64,000 nt of DNA. Source: JAEUJZ01 sp964460115. Lineage in GTDB: Bacteria; Myxococcota_A; Polyangia; Palsa-1104; JAEUJZ01. Shown piece after piece: positions 15,589-24,183 of this stretch. The number at the start of each line of letters is the position of its first letter. Position 1 is the first letter of the stretch. The DNA is taken from contig CAYWPR010000009.1 of assembly GCA_964460115.1 (NCBI GenBank), positions 1-64,000 on the forward strand, read 5' to 3'. Under the pieces are notes generated by a model that ran no database searches, had not been told where the DNA came from, and saw nothing but the letters and a program-made list of their open reading frames with translations. Made by a program: the position numbers and the translations under genes.

Positions 15589-18162
15589 ATGCGACTCCTG
15601 ATGCTGATCCTTGCAATGCTGATCGGGCCGAGGCTTGCCGGCGCGCAGCAGCTTAGCCTGCATTTGGACAGCGAAGAGGTCTATGCCAATTTGCCTTTTA
15701 CGCTGTCGGTCGTCGCGCGCGGCTTTGCGGAAAGTCCGGCGCCGACCTTATCAACTTTGAGCATTCCTGGCTGCCGCATTACGCCGCTCGGTGTGACTCC
15801 CAATGTCTCGAGCATGGTGCAGATCATAAACGGCCAGCGCAGCGAGCAGCGGAGCGTCAGCTTTGCTTTTCAATTTCGCGTCGAAGCGGCCCAGGCTGGA
15901 ACGTATACGGTGCCGGCGCTCATCGCGCAGCAGGGCAGTCAAAAAGCGCAAAGCCAAGCCGCGCGTTTTTCCGTACGGGCTGTCGATGACACCAAAGACA
16001 TGCAATTGCGCCTGATGCTGCCCGAGCGTCCGTTGTGGGTCGGCGAGACGGTCGAAGGAGCCCTGGAATGGTATCTGCGGCGCGATGTTGGCAACCATTC
16101 CTTTGCGTTGCCACTTTTTGATCAGGAAAAATGGCTGGAAGTAGAATCGCCCACCGGCGAGCCGCGCCTTTCCGGTTTTCGCGCCGGCAGCCGGCAACTG
16201 GACCTGCCTTATAGCAAGGACAAAGCGGTCCTTGAGGGCGTTTCCTATACGCGCTTTCGTTTGCAATTTCGTTTGACCCCGACAATGGCCGGAACGCTGA
16301 ACGTGCCGCCGGCGCGCGTGGTGGCGCAATTGCAAACCGGTTTTGGCCGCGACCTTTTTGGCTTTCAGGTGCCCCAGTCGCAGCTTTTTCAGGCGGTGGC
16401 CAAGCCGACGCGGCTGGAAATACGGGCGCTGCCGCTGCGCGAGCGCCCGAGCAGTTTCAAAAATGCCGTGGGAAGCTCATTTGGAATCGATGTGCAGGCG
16501 GGACGAACGGTGGTGCGGGTCGGCGATCCCATCGAGCTGCGCATTTTGCTGCGCGGCAAGGGCCGGCTTGCGGGATTGATTTTGCCGGACCTGCCGGCGA
16601 TGGGCCTATTGAGCAAAGAGTTTTCAACTTCGGACGAACCGCCCTCTGGCGAAGTTCTGGAAGATGGCAAGGGCAAGCTGTTTCGTGTCTCGGTACGTCT
16701 GCTCAGTACCCAGGCGCGAGAGATTCCGGCGCTGGCTTTTAGCTACTTTGATCCCGAGCAGGGCAGTTACAAGACGGTGCAGAGCCAGCCGATTGCGCTT
16801 TCGGTAAAAGGCTCGGCGCTGGTGCGGGCCGAGGATGTAGTGGGCACTTCCTCGGCAGCCGGCGGCACTGCCAAAGCGGCCAAAGTCGATGTGCCGGGAA
16901 CCGCGGCTTTGTCCATTGTGGGTGCTGATTTGGCGCTGAGCGATGAAGCGATGACTTGGAAGCAGGCGGCTTCGCTGCGCCAACTGCTGCCGCTCGTCCT
17001 TGGTTTTTATGGAGCGGCGCTGCTACTTGGGGTGGTGTTTGCAATACGCGTTCGCAAGCAAGCCGCCTGGCAGCGCGAGGCCGAAATCAAAAACAGCCTG
17101 CGGCGTTTGCAAAGTGAAGTGGACGCGGCGGCCACTCAAGCGGCGCGCGACGCGGCACCTCGGCTGTGCGCAGCGCTGCGGGCTGTGCAAAAAGAGCTTG
17201 AACTGCCGATTCTTTTGCACGGAGAAGGCAAGGAGCTTCTGGATCGGCTTGAGACCGAGACCTATAGCCCCGGAGCTGTGGCGCAGCCGCTGCCTTTGGC
17301 CCTGCGCACGCAAATCAAAGAGCTGGCCCAGACTTGGGCCCGCGGCGCAAAAAGTTCGCAGCCGTCGCGCAAGATTTTGATCAGTTTGCTTTTGCTGGGC
17401 TTTGGGCTACACGCCGCGCGGGTTTGTGCCCAGGACGCGGCGGCCGTGCAGAAACTGAAACAGACGCGTGCGCTGTATCAATCAGCACTGTCCGAGCCCA
17501 ATCGCGATGAGCGGCGCAATCGCTTTGCCGAAGTCGAAAATACGCTGCGCGAGCTAGTTAGCGCTCACCCGAATCGCCCGCTTTTGCTTTCGGACTGGGG
17601 CAACGCGGCGCTGCTGGCGCAAGAGCCTGGGCGGGCGGTTCTGGCCTATAGGCGAGCATTGCGACTGGATCCGACGCTTTTACGCGCGCACCGCAATCTG
17701 GCATTTTTACGCGACCGGCTGCCCGATTGGCTGCCGCGAGCGCGCAGCGGTGGGGCCCTGGATTCGATTTTGATTCTCAATCAGTGGCTGCCCAGTCCAC
17801 AGCGCCAGGTGGGGCTGGCCGCATCCGTGTTTTTGGCGGTCGCTTTGCTGCTTCCCTGGTCGGCACGTCGGTTGCGGCTGTTGCGAATGGGGGCTGTGCT
17901 GCCACTATTGGCGATTGCTGCGTTCGGATTGTCTTTGCTTGGCGAGCGCGATGTGGCGGGCGATGCCGTGGTGGTCTATAGCGCGCCCTTGCGCTCTGCC
18001 GACAGTCTAGGGGCGCCTCCGGCGCTAGGGCATCCATTGCCGGCGGGGGCGGAAGTCAGCATCAGCGAGATTCGCGGCGACTTTACTCGCGTCACTCTTT
18101 TTGACGGCCAGGTTGGTTGGATAAACACGAGCGCGGTGGAAGCGGTGCGTACTGCGCCCTGA
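15589..18162 (+). CDS. BatD-BatE fusion protein
   Basis: 857-residue protein that appears to join two Bat proteins. Residues 1-20 are a signal peptide; 20-440 are BatD-like beta-sandwich domains (LDSEEVYANLPFTLSVV; LPERPLWVGETVEGALEWYL; AGRTVVRVGDPIELRILLRG). A transmembrane helix at ~466-487 is followed by a cytoplasmic helical linker. A second segment that itself looks like a signal peptide (ILISLLLLGFGLHAARVCAQ, 597-616) is followed by TPR units (~640-710), two transmembrane helices (~740-757 and 766-784) and an SH3-like domain (~790-853, ending GQVGWINTSAVE), which is the usual BatE layout. It is the last gene of the operon, three bases after the coiled-coil gene. Confidence 0.85.
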   Translation: MRLLMLILAMLIGPRLAGAQQLSLHLDSEEVYANLPFTLSVVARGFAESPAPTLSTLSIPGCRITPLGVTPNVSSMVQIINGQRSEQRSVSFAFQFRVEAAQAGTYTVPALIAQQGSQKAQSQAARFSVRAVDDTKDMQLRLMLPERPLWVGETVEGALEWYLRRDVGNHSFALPLFDQEKWLEVESPTGEPRLSGFRAGSRQLDLPYSKDKAVLEGVSYTRFRLQFRLTPTMAGTLNVPPARVVAQLQTGFGRDLFGFQVPQSQLFQAVAKPTRLEIRALPLRERPSSFKNAVGSSFGIDVQAGRTVVRVGDPIELRILLRGKGRLAGLILPDLPAMGLLSKEFSTSDEPPSGEVLEDGKGKLFRVSVRLLSTQAREIPALAFSYFDPEQGSYKTVQSQPIALSVKGSALVRAEDVVGTSSAAGGTAKAAKVDVPGTAALSIVGADLALSDEAMTWKQAASLRQLLPLVLGFYGAALLLGVVFAIRVRKQAAWQREAEIKNSLRRLQSEVDAAATQAARDAAPRLCAALRAVQKELELPILLHGEGKELLDRLETETYSPGAVAQPLPLALRTQIKELAQTWARGAKSSQPSRKILISLLLLGFGLHAARVCAQDAAAVQKLKQTRALYQSALSEPNRDERRNRFAEVENTLRELVSAHPNRPLLLSDWGNAALLAQEPGRAVLAYRRALRLDPTLLRAHRNLAFLRDRLPDWLPRARSGGALDSILILNQWLPSPQRQVGLAASVFLAVALLLPWSARRLRLLRMGAVLPLLAIAAFGLSLLGERDVAGDAVVVYSAPLRSADSLGAPPALGHPLPAGAEVSISEIRGDFTRVTLFDGQVGWINTSAVEAVRTAP

Positions 18163-18176
18163 TTTAGAGCTAGCTC

Positions 18177-19814
18177 TTATAGGCCAATGATCTGATTGGC
18201 TGCGGCTTTGGCCTTGCCCTGGGCCTGTTTCCATTTTTCCAGGTCTTGCGCCAGCCTCTGCTGCCCATTGACGATGGAGGCGGCAGTCTTGTCATCCATC
18301 GCAAAAAGGGCGCGCATTGGATTAAAAGACAGAAAAGCTTCCGCCCAGGAGCCAAGCTGCGCATCGGTCATATCGCCGCCTTCTGTTTTTCCGAACTTCA
18401 TCGTGGATTCGGCGGCTGACAACGCCCCGGCTTTCTCTGCATCAGTGGCTTTGGAGGTTGCACTCTTGATGGAAGCAACGATGTTGGCAGATTCCTTTTT
18501 AAAGTCACTGGTATGCCAAGCGTATTGCTTTTGCTCGCGACGCGCGCCAACGCCAAGTTGCACCATGCGATCGATGACTGGGTTGCCGATGTTACGCTTT
18601 TTGGTCTTGGGATCACTTGGATTGAGCCGCTCTTTAATATAGAGCGCCCAGATGCATTTTTCGATAATTCCCCGCGCGTTCGTCTCAAGCTTAAAGGGAC
18701 AGGCGAATGCGCTGCGCAAGGTTTGCTCAATCTGTTTGAAGCATTCGTTTAAAACAAATCTGGAACTATTTACAATTTGTGTTTCATTGACCATGCCGGT
18801 GTTGTTTTCGAACAAGCACTGCCACGCAACATGTTTGATTACTTTGCGTCGAAATATTTCGATGACTCGAATCAACCATTCCGCGCCGTAATCATTCATA
18901 GTTTGATAGGTGCGAATCAGATTGTCTTCCGTGCTATGCAAGAATTCACGCGGATCTGAAGTCGCTTTGCCGGCCAATCTGTCTATTACGCTGTCATTGA
19001 CGCCTTGGGCAATTTGCGCGATAGTGCGCTGACCTTGGTTATGATCGGAACTTCCCGCGGAAGATTGGTATGCCAATTGTTCAGCGTTTGGTACCGATAT
19101 ATCTCCGCCTTCGAATTCCATTTCAAACGGCGTGTTGACGAGCTCAGAAACTGCTCCGCCAATCTCGCCCATGGCACCGCCGATTGCGCCCTTGATGGCT
19201 TCTTTGGTGAGTTCCTTCATCGCTTCGCCAACGGCATCGCTGAACAATTGCCCCAAGACGCCGCCGAGAGCGCCAAAGCCGACCCCGGCCAAAGCCGCAG
19301 AGATGGTGATGGTCAGTACTTTGAGAGCAAATCGCTTCCATCGGGTGTCTTTCAGCCAATCTTCTTGGGCCTGGGCTTGCGCGACTTTCAGGAATTCTTC
19401 ATAGGCTTCTCTAATAGAAGCCATCATTTTATTCAGCAGCGCCAGCCAGTTTGTTGAGCTATTGGTTAGAATAATGCTTAAACTGGCTTTGCGATTCTGC
19501 ACATCATAAAATAGATTATTGATGTCTGTTTCGCTAATAGGAAATAGATGAACGCGTGCTCCGGATTGGTGCTTGTTCACATATTCCGTTAGAAATTCAA
19601 TTACCGCTTTTTCGGTGGGCTGGATGCCGCGCTCTTTCAGTCGGTTTTTGGTCACATCGAAAACAAGCTTCGGTTCGCCGGTCAGCGCTGCGGCTGGCGT
19701 CTTAATGGCAGTGTGAATATTTTTATCAAGTTGCTTCTTACCCTTTTTGACTCCAACTGGATTGTTAATACGACCGCTTGGTGTAGAAATGGCATTCATA
19801 CTAGAGTTTCCCAT
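18177..19814 (-). CDS. Orphan protein with glycine-zipper membrane segment
   Basis: 545-residue protein that I do not recognise. There is no signal peptide. The N-terminal ~155 residues are mixed, and then a long small-residue-rich hydrophobic stretch runs over residues ~162-225 (LTITISAALAGVGFGALGG ... GAIGGAMGEIGGAV) with repeated GxxxG spacing, as in glycine-zipper membrane inserting proteins. The C-terminal 300 residues are helical and polar, with an Ala/Lys/Gln-rich end. Codon use is AT-richer than in the Bat and tyrosine genes on either side, which hints at transfer. It stands alone on its strand, convergent with the Bat operon. A pore-forming effector or phage-tail-like role is possible but unproven. 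The start could also be MNAIST (19799). Confidence 0.75.
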   Translation of the reverse strand: MGNSSMNAISTPSGRINNPVGVKKGKKQLDKNIHTAIKTPAAALTGEPKLVFDVTKNRLKERGIQPTEKAVIEFLTEYVNKHQSGARVHLFPISETDINNLFYDVQNRKASLSIILTNSSTNWLALLNKMMASIREAYEEFLKVAQAQAQEDWLKDTRWKRFALKVLTITISAALAGVGFGALGGVLGQLFSDAVGEAMKELTKEAIKGAIGGAMGEIGGAVSELVNTPFEMEFEGGDISVPNAEQLAYQSSAGSSDHNQGQRTIAQIAQGVNDSVIDRLAGKATSDPREFLHSTEDNLIRTYQTMNDYGAEWLIRVIEIFRRKVIKHVAWQCLFENNTGMVNETQIVNSSRFVLNECFKQIEQTLRSAFACPFKLETNARGIIEKCIWALYIKERLNPSDPKTKKRNIGNPVIDRMVQLGVGARREQKQYAWHTSDFKKESANIVASIKSATSKATDAEKAGALSAAESTMKFGKTEGGDMTDAQLGSWAEAFLSFNPMRALFAMDDKTAASIVNGQQRLAQDLEKWKQAQGKAKAAANQIIGL

Positions 19815-19897
19815 CGCCCTACTTTATCATCCAAGCGACGGGTCTACTAACGCCTTTTCGTAACTAGGCTACACTCCTTGGCTATTGGGTATAGGAA

Positions 19898-21103
19898 TCA
19901 GCGCTGCCAGGAATCGTGGTAGTTCGGATCTTCAAGGGCGCGCGCGTCGGCGGTAAGTCCAAGTGGCGCAAAGGTATCGATCATCACGGCAACTTCATTC
20001 GTTTGCTTTTTGCCGAGGCTGGCTTCATACGCACCGGGCTGCGGGCCATGAGGAATGCCAGCGGGATGGTGGCTGATGCTGGTCGGCCCGATGCCGCGGC
20101 GGCTGGTGAATTCGCCGCTGACGTAAAAGATGACCTCGTCGCAGTCGATGCTGGAATGGGGATAGGGGCAAGGAATGGCATCGGTATCGAAATCGCACAG
20201 CCGTGGAACAAAGGAGCAGACGATAAAGCCGCCCCCTACAAACGTGCTGAACACGGTTGGCGGCAAGTGCACGCGGCCGACCTTGGGCTGATAGTCGGCG
20301 ATGTTGAAAGCGATCGGATACACATAGCCATCCCAGCCGACGATGGCCATGGGGTCAGTATCGCGAATGATTTCATGATAGATGCCGCCCCGTTTGACGA
20401 TAATCGGGTAGCGCCCAGAACTTGCGGAATTTGTGGGACTGGCGAAGTCTGCGCCGCTTTTTTCGCAAAGCTGCATCGGACGCCGAAAGTCGCGATGGCT
20501 GTAAGGCGCATCCATGCGCAGCTGGCCCCAAGGATTGCGAAAGTTCGGCGGAATTTCCAGGTAGCGGCGGCCTTCGACAAATAGCCATACGGATTCGGAC
20601 TTCGGTTCAGCCAGCGGATCGGGAACAATGCGATAGATGGTCCCGCGCGGAATCAGCAGATAATCTCCAGCGCGATAGGGCAAAAGCCCAAAGGTACTTT
20701 CTATGGTGCCGCTGCCCGATTGCACAAAGTACAATTCGTCGCCATCAGCGTTGCTAAAATAGCGTGGCATCCGCACCTGGGGGCGGCAGACGCCAATGGC
20801 GACATCGGAATTGCTTAGCAGTACGCGCCTTGTGGCAATGTGATCGCCGCTGCCCTCAGCTCGGCCCGACAAAAGATGACGACGATGTAGCCCTTCGTCC
20901 AAATAGGATTCCGGGTCTGGGGGCAGGCTGGCAATGCGGTGGGCGATATCGCGTGGGGGCAGGGCGCGTTCGTAAAAAATGGTGTAGGCGCCTTCAAATC
21001 CCTTGCGCGTGAAGCAGTGCTCGTAGAGCAATTGGCCCTTTTCATCACGAAGCACTACATGATGTTTGCGGGCGACGGTTCCCAGGCAAACGCGATCGAG
21101 CAT
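19898..21103 (-). CDS. hmgA: Homogentisate 1,2-dioxygenase
   Basis: 401-residue iron(II) dioxygenase that opens the ring of homogentisate to maleylacetoacetate in tyrosine/phenylalanine degradation. Family motifs seen: DELYFVQSGSGTIESTFG, the GDYLLIPRGTIYRI cupin strand, CPYPHSSIDCDEVIFYVSG and SISHHPAGIPHGPQPGAYE, where the His and acidic residues of the last two supply the metal ligands. Length is in the range of the shorter bacterial clade. It starts 50 bases after the HPPD stop on the same strand, so the two form a two-step operon. Fumarylacetoacetase, the usual third gene, is not in this window. Confidence 0.95.
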   Translation of the reverse strand: MLDRVCLGTVARKHHVVLRDEKGQLLYEHCFTRKGFEGAYTIFYERALPPRDIAHRIASLPPDPESYLDEGLHRRHLLSGRAEGSGDHIATRRVLLSNSDVAIGVCRPQVRMPRYFSNADGDELYFVQSGSGTIESTFGLLPYRAGDYLLIPRGTIYRIVPDPLAEPKSESVWLFVEGRRYLEIPPNFRNPWGQLRMDAPYSHRDFRRPMQLCEKSGADFASPTNSASSGRYPIIVKRGGIYHEIIRDTDPMAIVGWDGYVYPIAFNIADYQPKVGRVHLPPTVFSTFVGGGFIVCSFVPRLCDFDTDAIPCPYPHSSIDCDEVIFYVSGEFTSRRGIGPTSISHHPAGIPHGPQPGAYEASLGKKQTNEVAVMIDTFAPLGLTADARALEDPNYHDSWQR

Positions 21104-21153
21104 GGATACACCCCTAAAGCGGCAACGCGGCCCGTTTGCGAATTCGCAGGCAC

Positions 21154-22359
21154 TTATTGCGCAGGATAGTTTTGACGAGTTTGCTCTCGTTCGATGGCTT
21201 CAAACAGGGCGCGGAAATTGCCTTCTCCAAAAGAGCGTGCACCCTCGCGCTGAATCAATTCTAAAAAGAAAGGACCAGCCGCAGGATCTTCGAAGTAAAG
21301 CGCCGCATCCTTCATAAAGATCTGCAAAAGGTATCCTTCCTGATTTCCATCTACCTGAATGCCGAGCGCGCGCAGTGCCTCCATCGGCTCGCGCAGGGCG
21401 GGCACTCCAAGTTCCAAAAGCCGCGCCGGCAACGCGTCATAATATGTTCCGGGAGTCTGTAGGAATGCGATGCTGCGCTGCTGCAGCTCGGCGACCGTGT
21501 GAATGATATTGGGAGTGGTCAGCGCCAGATGCTGTACTCCCGGACCGCGGTTGTCGGCACAAAATGCAGCGATTTGCGAGCGCTCAAAATGCGGCCGCAG
21601 CGGTTCGTTGTTGGCGAATTTGATACCCGAGCGCGGTTCCCACATCACGATAGAACGCAAACCAGAGCCTTCAGCCATATCCGGACGCAGGTCATTGGTA
21701 TGAAAAGCGACTTTCCAGTACGGTTCGCAGTCTAGAAAGTCGCGCAGAAAGTCGATCCATGGACGCATCGTCCGCATGTTCGAGGTAATGTGATCAATGG
21801 CGCTGATTTCTAGGGGATTGTTGGCGCTCGAGATGCCGGTCAGGTGATGTCCGGGCGGTACAAAAGGGCCGTCAGGACGTTCTAGGAAGGTAATATTTAC
21901 GTCTCCAAGCGGTGTGGCGATGACGAAGTAACGGGCGGGGCCGACTTCGGTGTGCTCGTCCACGCGCGCGGTGACAAACGTCGCATCGCGCTCGCTAAGC
22001 ACCCGCCAGGCGACATCCAGATCGGCCACTCGCAAAATCAGCTCGGAGGCGCTGTCGGGATGGCGGCGCAAGTAGCGTCCGGCGCGCGAATGACCGGAAA
22101 GCGGCGCCGAAAACATCAAGCGGGCTTGTCCTGCTTGAAAGACCACCGATTCCATCTGATCGCGCTGACTTGTGTGCAGCGTAGATTGGGCGATTTCGTC
22201 GAAACTTAGGCGCGCTTGGTAAAAGCGACGCGCGCGACTGAGGTTGCCAACGAAAAAATGCACTGCATCAAGGCCCATGATGGTGAGCGGACCCGGTGCC
22301 AAAGCAGCAGCGGTCTTTGGTTTTTTGGTATTGTCAGTCGCGCTTATCGACGGTTGCAT
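21154..22359 (-). CDS. hppD: 4-Hydroxyphenylpyruvate dioxygenase
   Basis: About 401-residue non-haem iron dioxygenase that converts 4-hydroxyphenylpyruvate to homogentisate. Two vicinal-oxygen-chelate halves are visible: VHFFVGNLSRARRFYQ at the start of the first and AIDHITSNMRTMRPWIDFL at the start of the second. The three Fe ligands are in IDHITSN, GVQHLAL and FFLELIQR, and the C-terminal GEGNFRALFEAIEREQ is a strong family signature. I chose the ATG at 22359 (MQPSISATD) over the in-frame ATG at 22395. It is upstream of hmgA in the same direction, giving consecutive steps of one pathway. Confidence 0.95.
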   Translation of the reverse strand: MQPSISATDNTKKPKTAAALAPGPLTIMGLDAVHFFVGNLSRARRFYQARLSFDEIAQSTLHTSQRDQMESVVFQAGQARLMFSAPLSGHSRAGRYLRRHPDSASELILRVADLDVAWRVLSERDATFVTARVDEHTEVGPARYFVIATPLGDVNITFLERPDGPFVPPGHHLTGISSANNPLEISAIDHITSNMRTMRPWIDFLRDFLDCEPYWKVAFHTNDLRPDMAEGSGLRSIVMWEPRSGIKFANNEPLRPHFERSQIAAFCADNRGPGVQHLALTTPNIIHTVAELQQRSIAFLQTPGTYYDALPARLLELGVPALREPMEALRALGIQVDGNQEGYLLQIFMKDAALYFEDPAAGPFFLELIQREGARSFGEGNFRALFEAIEREQTRQNYPAQ

Positions 22360-22443
22360 GGCAAACTCCACCCTTTTTGCCGCCAACCATAGCATGGATG
22401 TAGCCGATGCGCCGCCCTGCTGCCCACGGCTTTTAGCGTTTGG

Positions 22444-22668
22444 TTAGGGGGATTTGGCTTCGGGGGCGCTTAGTTCACGCTTCACTCGGCCGGCCGCGTC
22501 TTTGGCCACAGCTTTGGCGCCGTCAGTCAAATCGCGAGCTTCGCGAGTGTGAGCAATACGGGTCAGGTGGCCCCATAACGTGTACTTGCCGACCGGAACG
22601 GTAATGGCAAACCACAGCATGCTGGCGCAGGCCAAAACAAAGAACATCCAGCGAAGAAGCTGAAACAT
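22444..22668 (-). CDS. Small single-pass membrane protein
   Basis: 74-residue protein with one N-terminal transmembrane helix (WMFFVLACASMLWFAITVPV) and a charged, probably cytoplasmic tail containing AKDAAGRVKRELSAPEAKSP. I do not recognise a family. It follows the TMEM43-like gene on the same strand after about 20 bases, so the two are probably co-transcribed and may interact (inference). Confidence 0.6.
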   Translation of the reverse strand: MFQLLRWMFFVLACASMLWFAITVPVGKYTLWGHLTRIAHTREARDLTDGAKAVAKDAAGRVKRELSAPEAKSP

Positions 22669-22689
22669 GCTTACTTGTTTAGCACCAGA

Positions 22690-24060
22690 TCAGGTCTTTT
22701 TCTTCTTCTGATACAGAAAGTAGCCGCCGCCGCCTAGGCCCGCCAGAAACAGGATAAGCAGCAGGGTATTGTGAAAAATAATCGACAAGAGGATGGTAAA
22801 AATCGACAGCAATATAGAAACCGGCAGCATCAAGATGCCGACAAGAACCCGGCTGGCCTTGCCGAGTGCCGGAATCACATCTAGAGCCACGTTGAGCGGG
22901 CCAAAAAACATCGACAGTCCAAACCACATCATCAAAAAGCCGAGGATGCGCAAAAACCATCCGATGGTCTTGTGCTCGGTGGCCAGGGCCATAATCGCTT
23001 CCTCGCGCGAACCTTTGAGGGCGCGCAGCAGCTTGATGTCATCCTTTCCGGGGATGTAGGCCGAAACTTCACCGTCTTTCAGACTGCCAAACAGCGTCAC
23101 TTGCAGGCCCGACTGAAGCGCGCGAAAGCCAATGCGGACGTCGCCGATGTCGGGATTGTCGACCGAGCCGCTGCCGCGAAATAAGTAGGTGTCATTGGCG
23201 CGCACATAACTAGCCGGTTTGCGATTGGCGATTTCTGCGGCTTTGCGTTCGGCGATGCTGGTGGCGGCCTTGTTGCTGCCGGGAGCCGGCGGTTTGCCGC
23301 GCACTTTGCGGCCGTGACGCTTCTTGCTCTTCTTTTTCTTTTTGGATTTGCTGTCGTCCTCGTCCGCGGCGGTGTCTTTGCTTTCGTCCGCGGCTTTGAC
23401 TTTGTCGCCTTCGCCCGCGGCGTCATCGGCTTTTTCGGCGGCGGTTTTTTCGGCGGCGGCTTCCGCCTTGGGCGCTTTGAGCACCTCATCGCTCAGCCGC
23501 AGTTGCTCACCAGAAGGAAGATCGGCGTCGGGAACTTTAAAGGGGTAGGCGCCGACCATGGCTTTTGGGGCCACCCAGTTTTTGCTTTCCGTCGGCAGCG
23601 ATGGATTTTCGTGGCCCTTGGGCTCGACCAGCTCTTGCGGGCTTTTGGGATTGCGCGTCCATTGCTTCTCGTGGCTGAAAGAAACGACCGTTTCGGTTTT
23701 GCCGCCAGTTTTTTTGCGATTCTCGGTGTGTTTGATTTCGACCCAGGCATACATTTCGACGTCGCGGTTCAGGTTGATGTACGCACCGGGTTGTAAAAAC
23801 TCCGGATCTTCCAACTTGCCGTCGGCTTTGAGCGGGCCGGTAATCGAAACAAACTTGCCATTGGCCGAGGTGTCGATGGCGTCGGCTTTCACGGGCGTCG
23901 ATTTTTTGGCCACTTCAGATAGGTCGACGCGGCCTTCGTTCATCCACAGCACCCAAAATGAAACAAAGAAGAGCAGACCGCCCACTGCGACGCCTTTGAT
24001 GGAGCTCAGGAAATTGGCGCCCCAGCCTTTCTCACTGACATATTCGACCTGATCTGACAT
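22690..24060 (-). CDS. TMEM43 family membrane protein
   Basis: 456-residue TMEM43-family protein. Seen: N-terminal transmembrane helix (VAVGGLLFFVSFWVLWMNEG) with the family's LWMNEGRVDLSEVA turn, a large extramembrane region, and three or four C-terminal hydrophobic helices (FLRILGFLMMWFGLSMFF; VLVGILMLPVSILLSIFTIL; LLLILFLAGLGGGGYFLY). Bacterial members have no established role. An unusual insertion at residues ~205-270 is a charged, low-complexity stretch (DDSKSKKKKKSKKRHGRK). It is divergent from the acyl-reductase-like gene. Confidence 0.88.
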   Translation of the reverse strand: MSDQVEYVSEKGWGANFLSSIKGVAVGGLLFFVSFWVLWMNEGRVDLSEVAKKSTPVKADAIDTSANGKFVSITGPLKADGKLEDPEFLQPGAYINLNRDVEMYAWVEIKHTENRKKTGGKTETVVSFSHEKQWTRNPKSPQELVEPKGHENPSLPTESKNWVAPKAMVGAYPFKVPDADLPSGEQLRLSDEVLKAPKAEAAAEKTAAEKADDAAGEGDKVKAADESKDTAADEDDSKSKKKKKSKKRHGRKVRGKPPAPGSNKAATSIAERKAAEIANRKPASYVRANDTYLFRGSGSVDNPDIGDVRIGFRALQSGLQVTLFGSLKDGEVSAYIPGKDDIKLLRALKGSREEAIMALATEHKTIGWFLRILGFLMMWFGLSMFFGPLNVALDVIPALGKASRVLVGILMLPVSILLSIFTILLSIIFHNTLLLILFLAGLGGGGYFLYQKKKKT

Positions 24061-24169
24061 GGATCAAACTCCGACGAGACCCGTTGATAGTAGGAGGTTT
24101 AGACTAGCACAGAAAATTGTCTTCCAGAATACGTAAATATACGATTCTCGGATGAATGAACGCAGCGTG

Positions 24170-24175
24170 TATACT
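24170..24175 (+). promoter_or_regulatory. Possible -10 element (TATACT) of a near-leaderless transcript
   Basis: TATACT matches the sigma-70 -10 consensus in five of six positions and lies nine bases before the ATG at 24184. Transcription would begin about two bases before the start codon. No Shine-Dalgarno is visible, which fits a leaderless mRNA; the -35 region is weak. Confidence 0.3.
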
Positions 24176-24183
24176 GCCCGCTG

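Noticed and set aside
18166..18177. AGAGCTAGCTCT palindrome between convergent genes as a terminator
   Set aside because: As a hairpin it has only a 4-bp stem with a 4-base loop and no T-run, which is too weak to call.
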